Counted from the first letter of the stretch, positions 29,102 through 38,350 are shown. The stretch: 64,000 nt of DNA from JAWKTT01 sp041398965 (GCA_041398965.1 JAWKTT010000018.1:43850-107849), one strand, 5' to 3'. The notes: generated by a model not told the origin, from the letters alone. Program-made: numbers and translations.

Positions 29102-31012
29102 ATGTCGACTGTATCCGCGCTCTTGCTGTCCCTCACTCTTGCAGCGACCCCGAACCCTCGTGGAGAGGTCATTGACTTCTCTGCCACATGGTGCGGCCCT
29201 TGCCAGCAAGTGGCCCCTATCGTCAACAAGCTGGAACAAGAAGGGCACTCGATTCGCACTGTCGACACTGACAAGGACAGGCAGTTGGCGGAGCGTTATA
29301 ACGTCAGTCAACTGCCGACCTTTGTGTTGGTGGTTGATGGCCGCGAATTGGAGCGACATATTGGGAAAATGACCGAGCAGCAACTACGAGTTTGGTTGGC
29401 GAAGATTCCCGCAGTCGAAACGGCGACCAATGGGACCGCTTCTGGAGAAATACCCGTTCGACCTGCTGCCTCTTCGCAACCGAGTGCTGCTCGTTCGCGT
29501 CCGTTTGTGGCTGACCCTAACGTTGATCTGGGCTCTCCGGCCCCGTTTCCTCAACTTATCGCTGGTGGCGGACGACCCGCTCCGATCGATCCCGGGGCAC
29601 CTCTTGCCGATCCGAAGCCTGCTGCTCCTAAGAAGTTTCTCTGGCCGTTTGGGTCGAGAGGGTCGGAAGCGGTTCAACCGGAGTATCGCGGAAATGATGA
29701 CCTCATTGGCCAGGAGAGTCGTGAACTTCCCGATCAAGGCCAGGCCGACCCGATGCAGGCGAGCGTCCGGCTACGAGTGACCATTGGAAGTCATGTCAAT
29801 CTCGGGTCGGGAACGATCATCTACAGCGTGCAAGGGGTCGCGAGAATCGTCACTTGTGGACATATTTTCCGTGGGATAACAGAAGATTCAAAGATTGAAG
29901 TCGACCTGTTTCTTGGGGGGCAGAAGCAGACAGTTGTCGGCCGAGTCGTCGATTATAGCGTTGAAGACGAAATTGGCGTGATTGAGATTCCGTCGGCTGA
30001 TGTACTTCCGACTGTGCGGATTGCAAGCGTTCAGTCGCTCCCGAGGGCACGGGATCGCGTGCAGTCAATCGGCTGTGATGGAGGCGCACTTCCGACCGCT
30101 CTGCCAATTGAAGTGACTAGCATCGATCGTTACGAAGGGGCTTCGACGATCGAATGCACAGGGGTCCCGGTGCAGGGGCGATCCGGTGGGGGACTTTTCA
30201 ATCTCGATGGTGAACTGATCGGCGTCTGCTTTGCGGCTGACCCTGTTGGCAAGCTCGGTATCTACACCGGCCTCACTGTTGTCCATGACACCTTGCGGCA
30301 GAACGGAATGGCTCGACTGTTTGAATTGCCTGCGAACGCAACCCTTCCCGGAGAATCGCTTGCGGGCGGTGCTGCTGCACCGGATGTCTCATCCTTGTTT
30401 TCTGGCGAATCATTACGTCGCCCGAGTGAATTGCCAGCATCGGGGCGAGATGCTGGTAGTCGCGTTGATCCAGCATCGATTCAAGCGATTTACGACGAGA
30501 AGCGAATCGGGGAAAGTCTATTAACCGACGATGATCGTGCCTATCGCGAATCGCGTGAACTATCGACACGGACAACCTCAGGGGAAAACTCTCCTCCACG
30601 AGCGACAGGAAATCTTGACGCCCTGGGGGGCAATGCCGAAGAGGCCGAGATCGTGTTGATCGTACGTCCGAAGAATCAGCCGGAGAGTGCGAGTCGCGTC
30701 GTGATTATCAATCAGGCCAGTCCTAAGCTCCTCTCCTATCTTCGCGGTGACGCGATGGGTGACGTGGAATCTGAAAGGCTCACAGCAATTAATTCGACGG
30801 ATGTCCTGGTAGGGCGAGACTCCTATCGGGAAACTGGATATAAAGCCCATCGTGTTGTGTCTTCGCCGACCTTACGTCGCCCTGCTTCACTCGAAGCGAG
30901 TTACCAACTCGCGGCGACACCGAGGATACCTAAGTCGTCGATCGTGACAACTTCAGCCAGCCAGCGTGTCGAGGCAAAGCCGTATGTCCGGTCGGCCGAA
31001 TCACGTCGCTAA
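29102..31012 (+). CDS. Exported thioredoxin and trypsin-like protease fusion
   Basis: The start is ATG 29102, right after an in-frame TTG. A short N-terminal signal (STVSALLLSLTLAATPNPRG) leads into a thioredoxin domain with FSATWCGPCQQVAPIV (Cys31-Cys34) and YNVSQLPTFVLVVDGRELER. A Pro/Ala-rich linker follows. From about residue 225 a chymotrypsin-fold domain appears: TCGHIFRG with His254, YSVEDEIGVIEI with Asp289, and VQGRSGGGLFNLDGELIGVC with Ser361, a complete catalytic triad. The C-terminal third is low-complexity. A secreted thiol-protease combination of this kind may act in envelope protein quality control, which is inference. Confidence 0.85.
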   Translation: MSTVSALLLSLTLAATPNPRGEVIDFSATWCGPCQQVAPIVNKLEQEGHSIRTVDTDKDRQLAERYNVSQLPTFVLVVDGRELERHIGKMTEQQLRVWLAKIPAVETATNGTASGEIPVRPAASSQPSAARSRPFVADPNVDLGSPAPFPQLIAGGGRPAPIDPGAPLADPKPAAPKKFLWPFGSRGSEAVQPEYRGNDDLIGQESRELPDQGQADPMQASVRLRVTIGSHVNLGSGTIIYSVQGVARIVTCGHIFRGITEDSKIEVDLFLGGQKQTVVGRVVDYSVEDEIGVIEIPSADVLPTVRIASVQSLPRARDRVQSIGCDGGALPTALPIEVTSIDRYEGASTIECTGVPVQGRSGGGLFNLDGELIGVCFAADPVGKLGIYTGLTVVHDTLRQNGMARLFELPANATLPGESLAGGAAAPDVSSLFSGESLRRPSELPASGRDAGSRVDPASIQAIYDEKRIGESLLTDDDRAYRESRELSTRTTSGENSPPRATGNLDALGGNAEEAEIVLIVRPKNQPESASRVVIINQASPKLLSYLRGDAMGDVESERLTAINSTDVLVGRDSYRETGYKAHRVVSSPTLRRPASLEASYQLAATPRIPKSSIVTTSASQRVEAKPYVRSAESRR

Positions 31013-31211
31013 ACACAAATACTACTTTAGTAGTGATGTGTCGATGTCAGCGCGAGACAGGCAGGTCGCCTGAGTGAATAGTCGCGACGAGACCGCGTCG
31101 TATCCTAAGTATGCCCAGGTTAATGATATCGGACACTTGCACGGTCAATGTTCAACAGAAAGCCAGGCGAGAGCCAGACTCAGAGTTTAGCTTATCAGGG
31201 AGAAATGAGAC

Positions 31212-32237
31212 ATGGACGTTAGGCAGTCAACTTGTTCTCGATCACAAGTTCAGAGTTCCGTGTCGTTGCGGAGCGTCACGCGGGATTATGACTTACCGAA
31301 AAGAGAGCCTGTTGTCCGGGCGGGTCGGCGATGGGGTGTCTTTCTGCTTGCCGGCCTACTAATGGCCAGTGTGGGTGGCTCGTTAGGCGTTGCCGATGAC
31401 ACGCCGGCAGAAACTCATCTACTCCGGTATCAGTTTAGAAAAGGAGAGGTCGTCCGAACATTGGTACATGACGTGTCGAAGTTTGACGTCGAACAACAAG
31501 GGGCTCAGACGGAGTTTGGGTATCAGACGACATCATGGAAACGCTACACGGTGAAGGATGTTGCAGCGGATGGAAGTGCGACGCTCGAGCTAAAGATCGA
31601 CCGTGTCATCATGTCAGCCAAAGGGGAATCTGGTGACTTCGAGTTCGACAGTGCCAAGCCGGGAACGGCACCCGCTGAGTTCACCCATATTCGCGACACT
31701 GTCGGGCCGCCTATTGCTGAGATCATTGTCAGTGCTGTGGGGGAAGTGACGGCGGTTCAGCACCTCCTCAAGAATCAGCAAAACGTTAAGGATGCGGACG
31801 ACAGGAACGTCGATGTGCTGTCGCTGTTGCCCAATGAACCAGTGAAGGTTGGGGCACAGTGGAAAGAGAAGTACGAGGAACAGATCTCTGTTCCACCAGC
31901 ACTGAAGAAAACCATTAAGATGCAAAAAGTCTATACGCTGAAGGAAGTGAAGGACGGACTGGCGACCATCGAAATGGTGACTATGGTATTGACCCCTTTG
32001 CAGGACTCGAAAGAAGAGTCGCAACTTATTCAAAGGACCCCATCGTCAATCATTCAGTTTCATCTGGAAGATGGGAGGATTATGTCGCGGAGCAGTAGCC
32101 TGCATAACACCGTCGTCGGCTTTGCTGGTGAGAGTTCTCGAATCAAAGTCGATCGAACCTGTGATGAACGGACACTTAAGGAGGGAGACGACGGGATCGT
32201 CGAAGTGGCCGTCGAGCCTCAATCTGTTCCAAGGTAG
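31212..32237 (+). CDS. Secreted beta-rich protein, DUF6263-like
   Basis: A 341-residue protein. The hydrophobic stretch at residues 45-63 (WGVFLLAGLLMASVGGSLGV) after a basic leader is a signal peptide. The mature part is beta-rich and polar, with FRKGEVVRTLVHDVSKFDVE, LLPNEPVKVGAQWKEKYEEQ and EDGRIMSRSSSLHNTVV, and it ends in a charged tail. This pattern resembles the DUF6263 group of secreted proteins common in planctomycetes, but the family call is tentative. A strong terminator follows it. Confidence 0.6.
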   Translation: MDVRQSTCSRSQVQSSVSLRSVTRDYDLPKREPVVRAGRRWGVFLLAGLLMASVGGSLGVADDTPAETHLLRYQFRKGEVVRTLVHDVSKFDVEQQGAQTEFGYQTTSWKRYTVKDVAADGSATLELKIDRVIMSAKGESGDFEFDSAKPGTAPAEFTHIRDTVGPPIAEIIVSAVGEVTAVQHLLKNQQNVKDADDRNVDVLSLLPNEPVKVGAQWKEKYEEQISVPPALKKTIKMQKVYTLKEVKDGLATIEMVTMVLTPLQDSKEESQLIQRTPSSIIQFHLEDGRIMSRSSSLHNTVVGFAGESSRIKVDRTCDERTLKEGDDGIVEVAVEPQSVPR

Positions 32238-32248
32238 TGAGCGCAAAA

Positions 32249-32279
32249 TTTAGCCCCACACAGATCGTGTGGGGCTAAA
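32249..32279. terminator. Bidirectional intrinsic terminator
   Basis: TTTAGCCCCACAC (32249-32261) and GTGTGGGGCTAAA (32267-32279) form a perfect 13-bp stem with loop AGATC. It is flanked by an A run on the left (AAAA) and A/T on the right, and lies between the 3' ends of two convergent genes, so it can stop transcription from both. Confidence 0.85.
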
Positions 32280-32306
32280 CAGAAGCACCTGATTGCTAAG
32301 AGTGAG

Positions 32307-33554
32307 TTATCCCTTGGCAATTTCGCCGCGAGCGAAACGACCAAGCGTCTGTTGATAACGGCGTTTGCCGTCTTCCACGACGCGACGAATCTCTTTCGCG
32401 TTTTCTTCACTCTCCTTACGCAGTTCCGCAATCATTTCGAGCGATTCGATCTGGAAGTCTGAGATGGCATCGACCAGTTTTTGCACCGACTCCGGACGAA
32501 TCGTCGAACCGTAACCGGCCTTGATCGCAGCACGTTCGAGTTCTTTGCCCAGTTCGGCCACGTCTTCCAGCCCCTTGTTGACGCCATCCTTCATCGCCTC
32601 GGTCGCTTGCGTGATTTCATTGAGGCCGTGCTGTGAGGTGTACACGGTCCCGAGGATCGTAAAGACGTGCTCGTTGGTCGTGAAGAATGTAACAGCCCGG
32701 CGAAAGACGCGGTCTTTGACGTCGTGCGTTTGCTTGAGTTTCGAAATCAGCGTCTCGCCGACATCGTAGCCGATTGAGAGATTCTCGGTGATATCCTTGA
32801 GCAGTTGATAACTGCGGTCTTCCTGTTCGTATTTGTGACGACTCTCGTCGCGAGCCAGTTCCAGTCGAGACTTCTTGCTTTCGTCGGCCCCGGCTTCGGC
32901 CTCGACCGCTTGTTGAGCAGCCGCTAATGCCTGCCGGGCCGCTTCGTGGCGTGGTATCTGTTGATTCAGCAAGTCCTGAGAGAGAATCTCCGCCTCCTTC
33001 AGGGCGAAGCGGAAATCAATGTAGCCGTCCATGATCGCGTCTTCTCGCTGAAGCTGTTCTTTCGTGTCTTTCGAGACTTCGCGATAAACCTCAACGATCT
33101 CCTCAAACCGGGCCGACGGAGTGCCACGGCGAACCTTCATCCAGAGGTTCTGGACTTTTTCGGTCAGACTGATCTTCCCGTCCGCCAGTTGGTTAATCAG
33201 CATCTTCGAGTCTTCACGAACCGAATCGAACATCTGGCTGATCGCGAGATAGCGATTTCCGACATTGATGTTTTCAACGTTCTCGCGGACCAGTGCGTTG
33301 AAGGTGCTCATGTGCTTGATGGTATTGGCGATGGCCAGCACTTTCGGTTCGTCGAGACCGCGAACCTCCTCGAGCAGGGAGATGAGTTCTTGCGGAGTGT
33401 CTTCACGCGGACCGATCCCGAAGCGGCCCAACACGCTCAGTGCCCGATCGAGGTAACGCTGCATGCTTGATGCGTCAGACTCTGGTGTGTTGGCAGTGCC
33501 GGGAGTTGTTTTGGTGATGTCGGTTGAGGAAGCCGAGACGTTTGCGTCAGCCAT
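32307..33554 (-). CDS. Cytoplasmic coiled-coil protein of unknown function
   Basis: I start at ATG 33554 (MADANVSASSTDITK), preceded by an AAAGGGA ribosome-binding site. The 415-residue product has no signal peptide or membrane helix. It is almost entirely alpha-helical with long heptad-like stretches, for example RFEEIVEVYREVSKDTKEQL and IESLEMIAELRKESEENAKE. It weakly resembles the toxic-anion-resistance (TelA/KlaA) group in overall helical character, but I cannot confirm it. It ends at the bidirectional terminator. Confidence 0.75.
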   Translation of the reverse strand: MADANVSASSTDITKTTPGTANTPESDASSMQRYLDRALSVLGRFGIGPREDTPQELISLLEEVRGLDEPKVLAIANTIKHMSTFNALVRENVENINVGNRYLAISQMFDSVREDSKMLINQLADGKISLTEKVQNLWMKVRRGTPSARFEEIVEVYREVSKDTKEQLQREDAIMDGYIDFRFALKEAEILSQDLLNQQIPRHEAARQALAAAQQAVEAEAGADESKKSRLELARDESRHKYEQEDRSYQLLKDITENLSIGYDVGETLISKLKQTHDVKDRVFRRAVTFFTTNEHVFTILGTVYTSQHGLNEITQATEAMKDGVNKGLEDVAELGKELERAAIKAGYGSTIRPESVQKLVDAISDFQIESLEMIAELRKESEENAKEIRRVVEDGKRRYQQTLGRFARGEIAKG

Positions 33555-33958
33555 GATGTCCCTTTTCTGAATCAAAAACGAAAGTCTGTAAGATGACCGC
33601 TCAAGGACCTTTCGATCCTCGCCTCCCTCCGCTGAGAAAGAGGACACTGCCAGACTATCAGGCTCTCACAGAATCGCAATCGAGAGACGCTTTTCCGGCG
33701 ACCTCAGGCCGAATTCTCATCGATGCCCGTAGAATCTCTTCCTGTGGATTACGCTCTCCGCCGAACTGGAGAAGTCGCTACAATCGCTATGACCCCTTTC
33801 AATGATCGGAGTTGATAGATCATCACGCGATGTGGAAGAGTTTCGGGCGTCGGACGGACTTTGCTGACCTACTTTTGCTCAGGTGTCCGCACTGGCTGGC
33901 ATCCGGCGCGGCAGGAGCCACGTCTTCGTCTCCCCTCAACGCTCACCGTGGTGCAGAT

Positions 33959-35101
33959 ATGTCCGCTTCACACGTTCAGCCGCGCGCCCTGGCGGCTCCA
34001 ACCTCCGGGTGGTTACTCTCCCCGAGTTTCGACCTCACACTCGTGGTCGGAAGCGCCCTGCTGGCGTTGCATGTCGGCATTATCGCTGTGTTTGCCAAAC
34101 ATCCGAGTGTGGTGCCGATCATCTTCCTGTTCGACATGTGGTTGCTGGGCTATCACCATGTGGTCTCGACGTTTACTCGACTTTGCTTCGACAAGAAGAG
34201 CTTTCAGGAACATAGGTTTCTGGTGATTCAGCTCCCCCTGATAGTCATCGGGGCAACAGCCGGTGCAATCCTGAGTGTCGGTGCGGTTCGACTGTGGATG
34301 GATGGCGTAGCTGTTGTTTCCGCAACGCAGTTGTTCTCGGCTGGACAGTGGATTCTGCCCACGACCTACCTCTACTGGCAGTGGTTCCATTACACCCGCC
34401 AGAGCTACGGCATCGAACGGATGTATCGCCGAAATGCGGGTGAAGGAGCATTGATCAACGATTACTTCACGACCCGATCGTTGTATCTCGTGGCTGGAGT
34501 TGGCATTCTGTACCGTGCTTGGCAGGGCCAGTCGACCTTTTTGTCGATGGAAGTCCTGCATTTGCCGATCACCAAGTCGGTGCTGTTCGGAGTGGCTGCC
34601 GTGACTGCGGTGTACCTCGCGATGTGGCTCGGCCACTCGTTGTGGGCCTTCCGACAAGGACGACTCGCAGTGCCTCACTTCTTGTACGTCTGCACGCATC
34701 ACATCATCTTCTTTGTCAGTTACTGCCTGATCGATAACATCACGTCGGGCTGGCTCGTGTTGAATGTCTGGCACAACTTGCAGTACATCATGTTCGTATG
34801 GTGGGCTAACAACCGACAGTTCAAAAACGAAGTCGACCCAGAACGAAAACTGATTTCGACCCTGAGCCAGAAACAGCACGTCGTGGCCTACTTCGGAATC
34901 TGTATCGCAATCTCGACGGTCATCTTCTTCGGACTGAAAGGGATGGGATCCCTCGGCGGCGTCCAAGGGGCCGTTCGCTGGTCCTTGATGGTTTCGATGG
35001 TGATGAACTTCCATCACTACGTTGTCGACGGCATCATCTGGAAGCGAAAAAAGCAAAAGCCCGCAGTAACGCCGGTTGAGGTTGCTCCCATGGCATCGTG
35101 A
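33959..35101 (+). CDS. Multi-pass membrane protein with conserved histidines
   Basis: I choose ATG 33959 (MSASHVQPRALAAPTSGW), because the upstream part of the frame is Arg/Ser-rich and unlike the rest. The product is 380 residues with about nine hydrophobic segments. His-rich motifs face the membrane: MWLLGYHHVVSTFTRLCFD, LYWQWFHYTRQSYGIERMY, VCTHHIIFFVSYC, VLNVWHNLQYIMF and NFHHYVVDGIIWKR. Spaced His pairs in helices suggest a metal-dependent membrane enzyme, comparable to Brp/Blh-type oxygenases or fatty-acid desaturases, but no exact family is recognised. Upstream DNA from 33600 to 33958 shows no gene. Confidence 0.75.
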   Translation: MSASHVQPRALAAPTSGWLLSPSFDLTLVVGSALLALHVGIIAVFAKHPSVVPIIFLFDMWLLGYHHVVSTFTRLCFDKKSFQEHRFLVIQLPLIVIGATAGAILSVGAVRLWMDGVAVVSATQLFSAGQWILPTTYLYWQWFHYTRQSYGIERMYRRNAGEGALINDYFTTRSLYLVAGVGILYRAWQGQSTFLSMEVLHLPITKSVLFGVAAVTAVYLAMWLGHSLWAFRQGRLAVPHFLYVCTHHIIFFVSYCLIDNITSGWLVLNVWHNLQYIMFVWWANNRQFKNEVDPERKLISTLSQKQHVVAYFGICIAISTVIFFGLKGMGSLGGVQGAVRWSLMVSMVMNFHHYVVDGIIWKRKKQKPAVTPVEVAPMAS

Positions 35102-35177
35102 CCAATCCTCAAGTTGTTCCTGATCGAGTCCGATCTCCAAGAGAGGCGGGGCGACACGTGTCGACCCGCCTCCTTTC

Positions 35178-35537
35178 TTGTCGAGATTCGTCCAGTCATC
35201 TGCGGTGGAAACCAACAGTTCCGGGCTGACAAATAGTGCAAGCCATGAACGAAGACGCGACGACGATGTGACAACGTCACCGTCGATAACGATAGCCGGG
35301 AATATCTCGCCCAGATCGGCAAACGAATTGGACGAGACCTTTGACCAACAATACGTCGACTACGGGCGTCGCCAGATTCTCGCTAAACAGGTTCGCAAGA
35401 AAGCCGTGCTGAAAGGGATGATCGCTCCGAAACTGGAAAGAGAACGCACAGAAGAACTCGCCGAAAGTCGATGCCCCGGTTTGCTGACAACAGTGGAAGC
35501 ATGTGTGCCCCGTTATTCTCGATTCGTCGACGCTTGA
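35178..35537 (+). CDS. Uncharacterised 119-residue frame (weak)
   Basis: The second half reads DQQYVDYGRRQILAKQVRKK and MIAPKLERERTEELAESRCP, which looks helical and protein-like, whereas the first half (SRFVQSSAVETNSSGLTNSA) does not. A start nearer 35300 is possible. I recognise no family, and no clear ribosome-binding site is present. It lies in the gap between the membrane protein gene and the tRNA-Leu gene. Confidence 0.35.
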   Translation: MSRFVQSSAVETNSSGLTNSASHERRRDDDVTTSPSITIAGNISPRSANELDETFDQQYVDYGRRQILAKQVRKKAVLKGMIAPKLERERTEELAESRCPGLLTTVEACVPRYSRFVDA

Positions 35538-35647
35538 CCATTTCCGAACTTACCTGTACAAACGCCGCACCCCGAACGGTTGCGGGCAACAGTTGATCAA
35601 AGTTCGCCTCCCCGGAAGATCGAACAAATGATCTCCAATCAAACTCA

Positions 35648-35730
35648 GCCGGAGTGGCGGAATGGCAGACGCGCTGGATTCAAAATCCAGTGGGGTAACA
35701 CCCGTGTGGGTTCGAGTCCCACCTTCGGTA
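35648..35730 (+). tRNA. tRNA-Leu (CAA anticodon)
   Basis: An 83-nt class II tRNA. The acceptor arms GCCGGAG (35648-35654) and CTTCGGT (35723-35729) pair with two G-U steps, discriminator A. The anticodon stem CTGGA/TCCAG encloses the loop TTCAAAA, giving anticodon CAA (codon TTG). A variable arm starts TGGGGTAACACCC, and the T-loop is TTCGAGTC. No 3' CCA is encoded. It is followed by a terminator and then a recombinase fragment, making it a likely integration site. Confidence 0.95.
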
Positions 35731-35736
35731 GTTCGA

Positions 35737-35999
35737 TGAGAGCCCGGAGAAACAACCTGTTTCTCCGGGTTTTCTTCGTTTTTGGGGTTATCACTTGACT
35801 CATCACTGGATGTTGTTCCAGTGTCACCAGATGACCCGCTGGGACCCGAAATGTCTCGAGTTGGTACAAGCCCTGGTACAAGCCGAGGGGGTGAGATTCG
35901 GTTGGGTTGGACCGTCGGGAGGCTTTCCATGGCGCCGCGCCGATCTTCCAGGGACAAGGTTGTGTAGGTGTTCATCGTCAGGTTGATGTCGTCGTTCCA
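35737..35999 (-). pseudogene. Tyrosine recombinase (integrase) C-terminal remnant
   Basis: Minus-strand translation from about 35999 gives WNDDINLTMNTYTTLSLEDR followed by RGAMESLPTV. This matches the C-terminal end of planctomycete tyrosine recombinases, including the catalytic Tyr in LTMNxY, and the disordered tail that follows (GPSGSSGDTGTTSSDESSDN) is typical of that group. The catalytic core before it is absent; a DNA methylase scrap on the other strand sits there. The frame runs on into the tRNA-Leu, as is usual when an integrase gene abuts its tRNA attachment site. Confidence 0.65.
35743..35783 (+). terminator. Intrinsic terminator after tRNA-Leu
   Basis: CCCGGAGAAAC (35743-35753) and GTTTCTCCGGG (35759-35769) form a perfect 11-bp stem with loop AACCT, followed by a T-rich tail (TTTTCTTCGTTTTT). 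It follows the tRNA by 12 bp. Confidence 0.88.
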
Positions 36000-36045
36000 G
36001 GGGACGACGCATCACCAGTCGATGGATGTGGCCCGGCATCCGGAG

Positions 36046-36261
36046 AAGTCGAAACCAACGCAGAAGAAGCTCCGGGCCAAGGATCGGCCACTGGCGAACG
36101 ACTTCGTGTCCGACGATGAGTTCGACGGGCTGCTGGATGCCTGGTTCGGCAACATCGCCCGCGTGCTGGTACCGGGTCGCGGGTTCTACATTTGGGGCGG
36201 CTACGCGAACTGTGCGAACTACCCTCCGTTCCTCAAGAAGCACGGGCTGTACTTCTCACAG
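36046..36261 (+). pseudogene. DNA methylase fragment (phage-type)
   Basis: A 72-codon stretch reads RAKDRPLANDFVSDDEFD, LLDAWFGNIARVLVPGRG, FYIWGGYANCANYPPFLKKH and GLYFSQ, which I recognise from phage-borne DNA modification methylases often fused to a ParB/Srx-like domain. The catalytic DPPY-type motif and the rest of the enzyme are missing on both sides. The following frame to 36513 is not recognised. It is evidence that a phage-related element once occupied this site. Confidence 0.65.
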
Positions 36262-36695
36262 GCCCCTCCCCGTACAGAACACACACGCGAACAGGTCCGT
36301 GAGAGCGCTTTCGCTGTAAGCTCTTTCGCATCAACGGTATCGAGGTTTCGCGATTGGTACGCGCGATGCTGCTCGATCACGCGAATCTTGAACGCTGGAT
36401 CAACTGCTCAACAGCTTGGCAAGTTGGGACGAGAATTTGCTGAACAGTTTCGAGAGCGCAGCGACTTTTCGGGTGTTGCAGAGAAGCGTCGCTTAACAGC
36501 ATGCGACCTGTGACTCTGCCGGTTCTGCTGATCGTCCGGCGAGCAGCCGACGGAACTGCTCCCGTCCAAAATCGCCCCTACCGTGGCGCTGGTCCTGTTC
36601 AGCAGCGTGGCTACGCTGAGCGGCTTTCCAGCGGGGTAAAAATATGTTGTACCCCGTGATTTTCCACGTTTTGCAAGAGAGTGGACAGTACCACG

Positions 36696-37934
36696 ATGGG
36701 CCGGATTCTGCACCCCTTATTCGCCCTGTTGGCCTCAGTGACGCGCCAGGAACTCGCTCGCCAGGTCGCGTACCTCAAGGAGGAGAACCGGATTCTCCGC
36801 GCCCGGTTGCCCACGCGAATCGTGACCACTCCACAGGAGCGGACTCGTTTGCTGAAGGTCGGTCGGAAACTCGGCATCCAGCTCCGCGAGCTGATGTCGA
36901 TCGCCAGCTACGAATCGTTCCGCCGGTGGGTGCGGGAGAAAGAAGACGGGACGACGAAGCAGACCAACTCGAAAGAGAAGACCGCCCGCAAACCTGGGCG
37001 TCCTCGGACACCCGATGAGATCCGTGACCTGGTGATCAAGATTCGCAAGGAGTCGAACCTCGGCTACACCCGCATCCTGGGCGAACTACGGAAATTCGGT
37101 ATTCGCATTTCTCGGCAGACCGTAAAGAACATCCTGGTCGAAGCCGGTCTGACACCCGATCCTGGTGATGCCGACAACCAGGATTCCTGGGACGCGTTCC
37201 TCAAGCGTCACGCCGACACGCTCTGGCAATGTGACTTTTTGACCAAGCCGATGTGGACGGCGACGGGCCTGGTCGACCTGTACCTCCTCGTGTTTCTGCA
37301 TCTCGGAACACGGCGGTGCTGGATCAGTCCCTGTACGCTGAATCCCGATTCCGCGTGGGTTTCTCAGCAAGCCAGGAACTTCCTGATGGAGGCCGAGGAC
37401 ATGGACCTCGCGCCAAAGATGGTGATGCGGGACAACGACACCAAGTTCACCACCCAGTTCGACCAGGTCTTCGAGACTAGCGGGGCGACAATCAAGCGGA
37501 ACACTCCCGTCTCACCCAACCTGCGGGCTCATGTCGAGCGGTTCATCCAGAGCCTGAAACACGAGTGTCTCGACAAGTTCGTGATCGTGGCCCAGCGACA
37601 CCTGAACCACATCTGCCGCGAGTGGAGCGCCTACTACAACACGGAGAGGCCCCACGAGTTTCGCGACCACCTGCCGCCAGCGTGCGAGCAGCCGCCGGAA
37701 CAGATCAAGTCCATCAGAACCAGCGACGTCGTCTGCAAGACCCGACTGGGTGTGGACTGCTCAACTCGTACTCGCGCCGAGCGGCATGAAGCACCCTGCC
37801 TGTCCGAGCAGGAACCGGGCGGCAAACCGACCACTTTTCCTGGGTTCGCTCGAACGCCCCCGTGCAGTCCTCCGACGGCCAAAGGGCTATGCCTCCGTCG
37901 CACAGCGAATTTGGCTGTATCTATATTTTATTGA
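36696..37934 (+). CDS. Integrase-core transposase with frameshifted C-terminus
   Basis: The start is ATG 36696 (MGRILHPLFALLASVTRQEL). The N-terminus, GRPRTPDEIRDLVIKIRKES and the rve core form the planctomycete IS481/IS3-like integrase type; the DDE residues are in LWQCDFLTKPMW, VMRDNDTKFTTQFD and RAHVERFIQSLKHECL. The expected C-terminus (LGGLLNSYSRRAA) is present in another frame ending at 37789: a one-base change near 37755 diverts the gene into about 50 extra residues (VDCSTRTRAERHEAPCLSEQ and onward). The core may still work, but the native end is lost. Terminal repeats are not clear; a possible left motif is GCGGGGTAAAAATATG near 36634. Confidence 0.85.
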   Translation: MGRILHPLFALLASVTRQELARQVAYLKEENRILRARLPTRIVTTPQERTRLLKVGRKLGIQLRELMSIASYESFRRWVREKEDGTTKQTNSKEKTARKPGRPRTPDEIRDLVIKIRKESNLGYTRILGELRKFGIRISRQTVKNILVEAGLTPDPGDADNQDSWDAFLKRHADTLWQCDFLTKPMWTATGLVDLYLLVFLHLGTRRCWISPCTLNPDSAWVSQQARNFLMEAEDMDLAPKMVMRDNDTKFTTQFDQVFETSGATIKRNTPVSPNLRAHVERFIQSLKHECLDKFVIVAQRHLNHICREWSAYYNTERPHEFRDHLPPACEQPPEQIKSIRTSDVVCKTRLGVDCSTRTRAERHEAPCLSEQEPGGKPTTFPGFARTPPCSPPTAKGLCLRRTANLAVSIFY

Positions 37935-37969
37935 TTGACACCATTCGTCGTACCGCTATTGTAGATTTC

Positions 37970-38350
37970 ATGAGCAGAATCGAAAACGGCAGACAGGTAC
38001 TTCGTGATGCGGAGCAGGCGCTTCAGGGGCTCCTTGCAGGCGCTGCAACCGATGGTGACTACTCCGCTGTGCCAGTGCTGATGGATTGGGCCCGCCAGCT
38101 CGGAGAGCTTGCCAGTGAACTGGACACTCTCGAGCCCAAACGAGCACCAGAACAACGCCTCGCTGGTTCGGCAGCCAGCCGCAAAAGCAAGAAGCCGCAG
38201 AAACGCAGGAAACCAAAGGGGGGCGGGTATCCAAGATTCATCCGCGACGAAGAATGCCTCGTCAAGATTGGCTGGTCTAAAACCGGAGGCGAGGAATACG
38301 AACACAAGGCCGACAAAGATGCCGTTGACGCAGTGGTGACTTCCTGTTGA
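37970..38350 (+). CDS. Hypothetical protein truncated by an IS21 end
   Basis: From ATG 37970 the protein reads MSRIENGRQVLRDAEQALQG, a helical N-terminus, then a Lys/Arg-rich linker (SRKSKKPQKRRKPKGGG), then YPRFIRDEECLVKIGWSKTG followed by GEEYEHKADKDAVDAVV. The last part looks like a small folded domain found in mobile-element-linked proteins, but the sequence stops at the boundary of an IS21-type terminus (about 38346), so the natural C-terminus is missing. Function is unknown. Confidence 0.55.
   Translation: MSRIENGRQVLRDAEQALQGLLAGAATDGDYSAVPVLMDWARQLGELASELDTLEPKRAPEQRLAGSAASRKSKKPQKRRKPKGGGYPRFIRDEECLVKIGWSKTGGEEYEHKADKDAVDAVVTSC

Noticed and set aside
34013..35215. A 400-codon leftward open frame
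   Set aside because: Antisense to the membrane protein gene. Its translation is His/Gln/Arg-rich and unlike a real protein.
35550..35736. Continuation of the integrase frame through the tRNA-Leu
   Set aside because: The EGGTRTHTG-type translation is simply the antisense of the tRNA; only the part beyond 35737 supports a recombinase.
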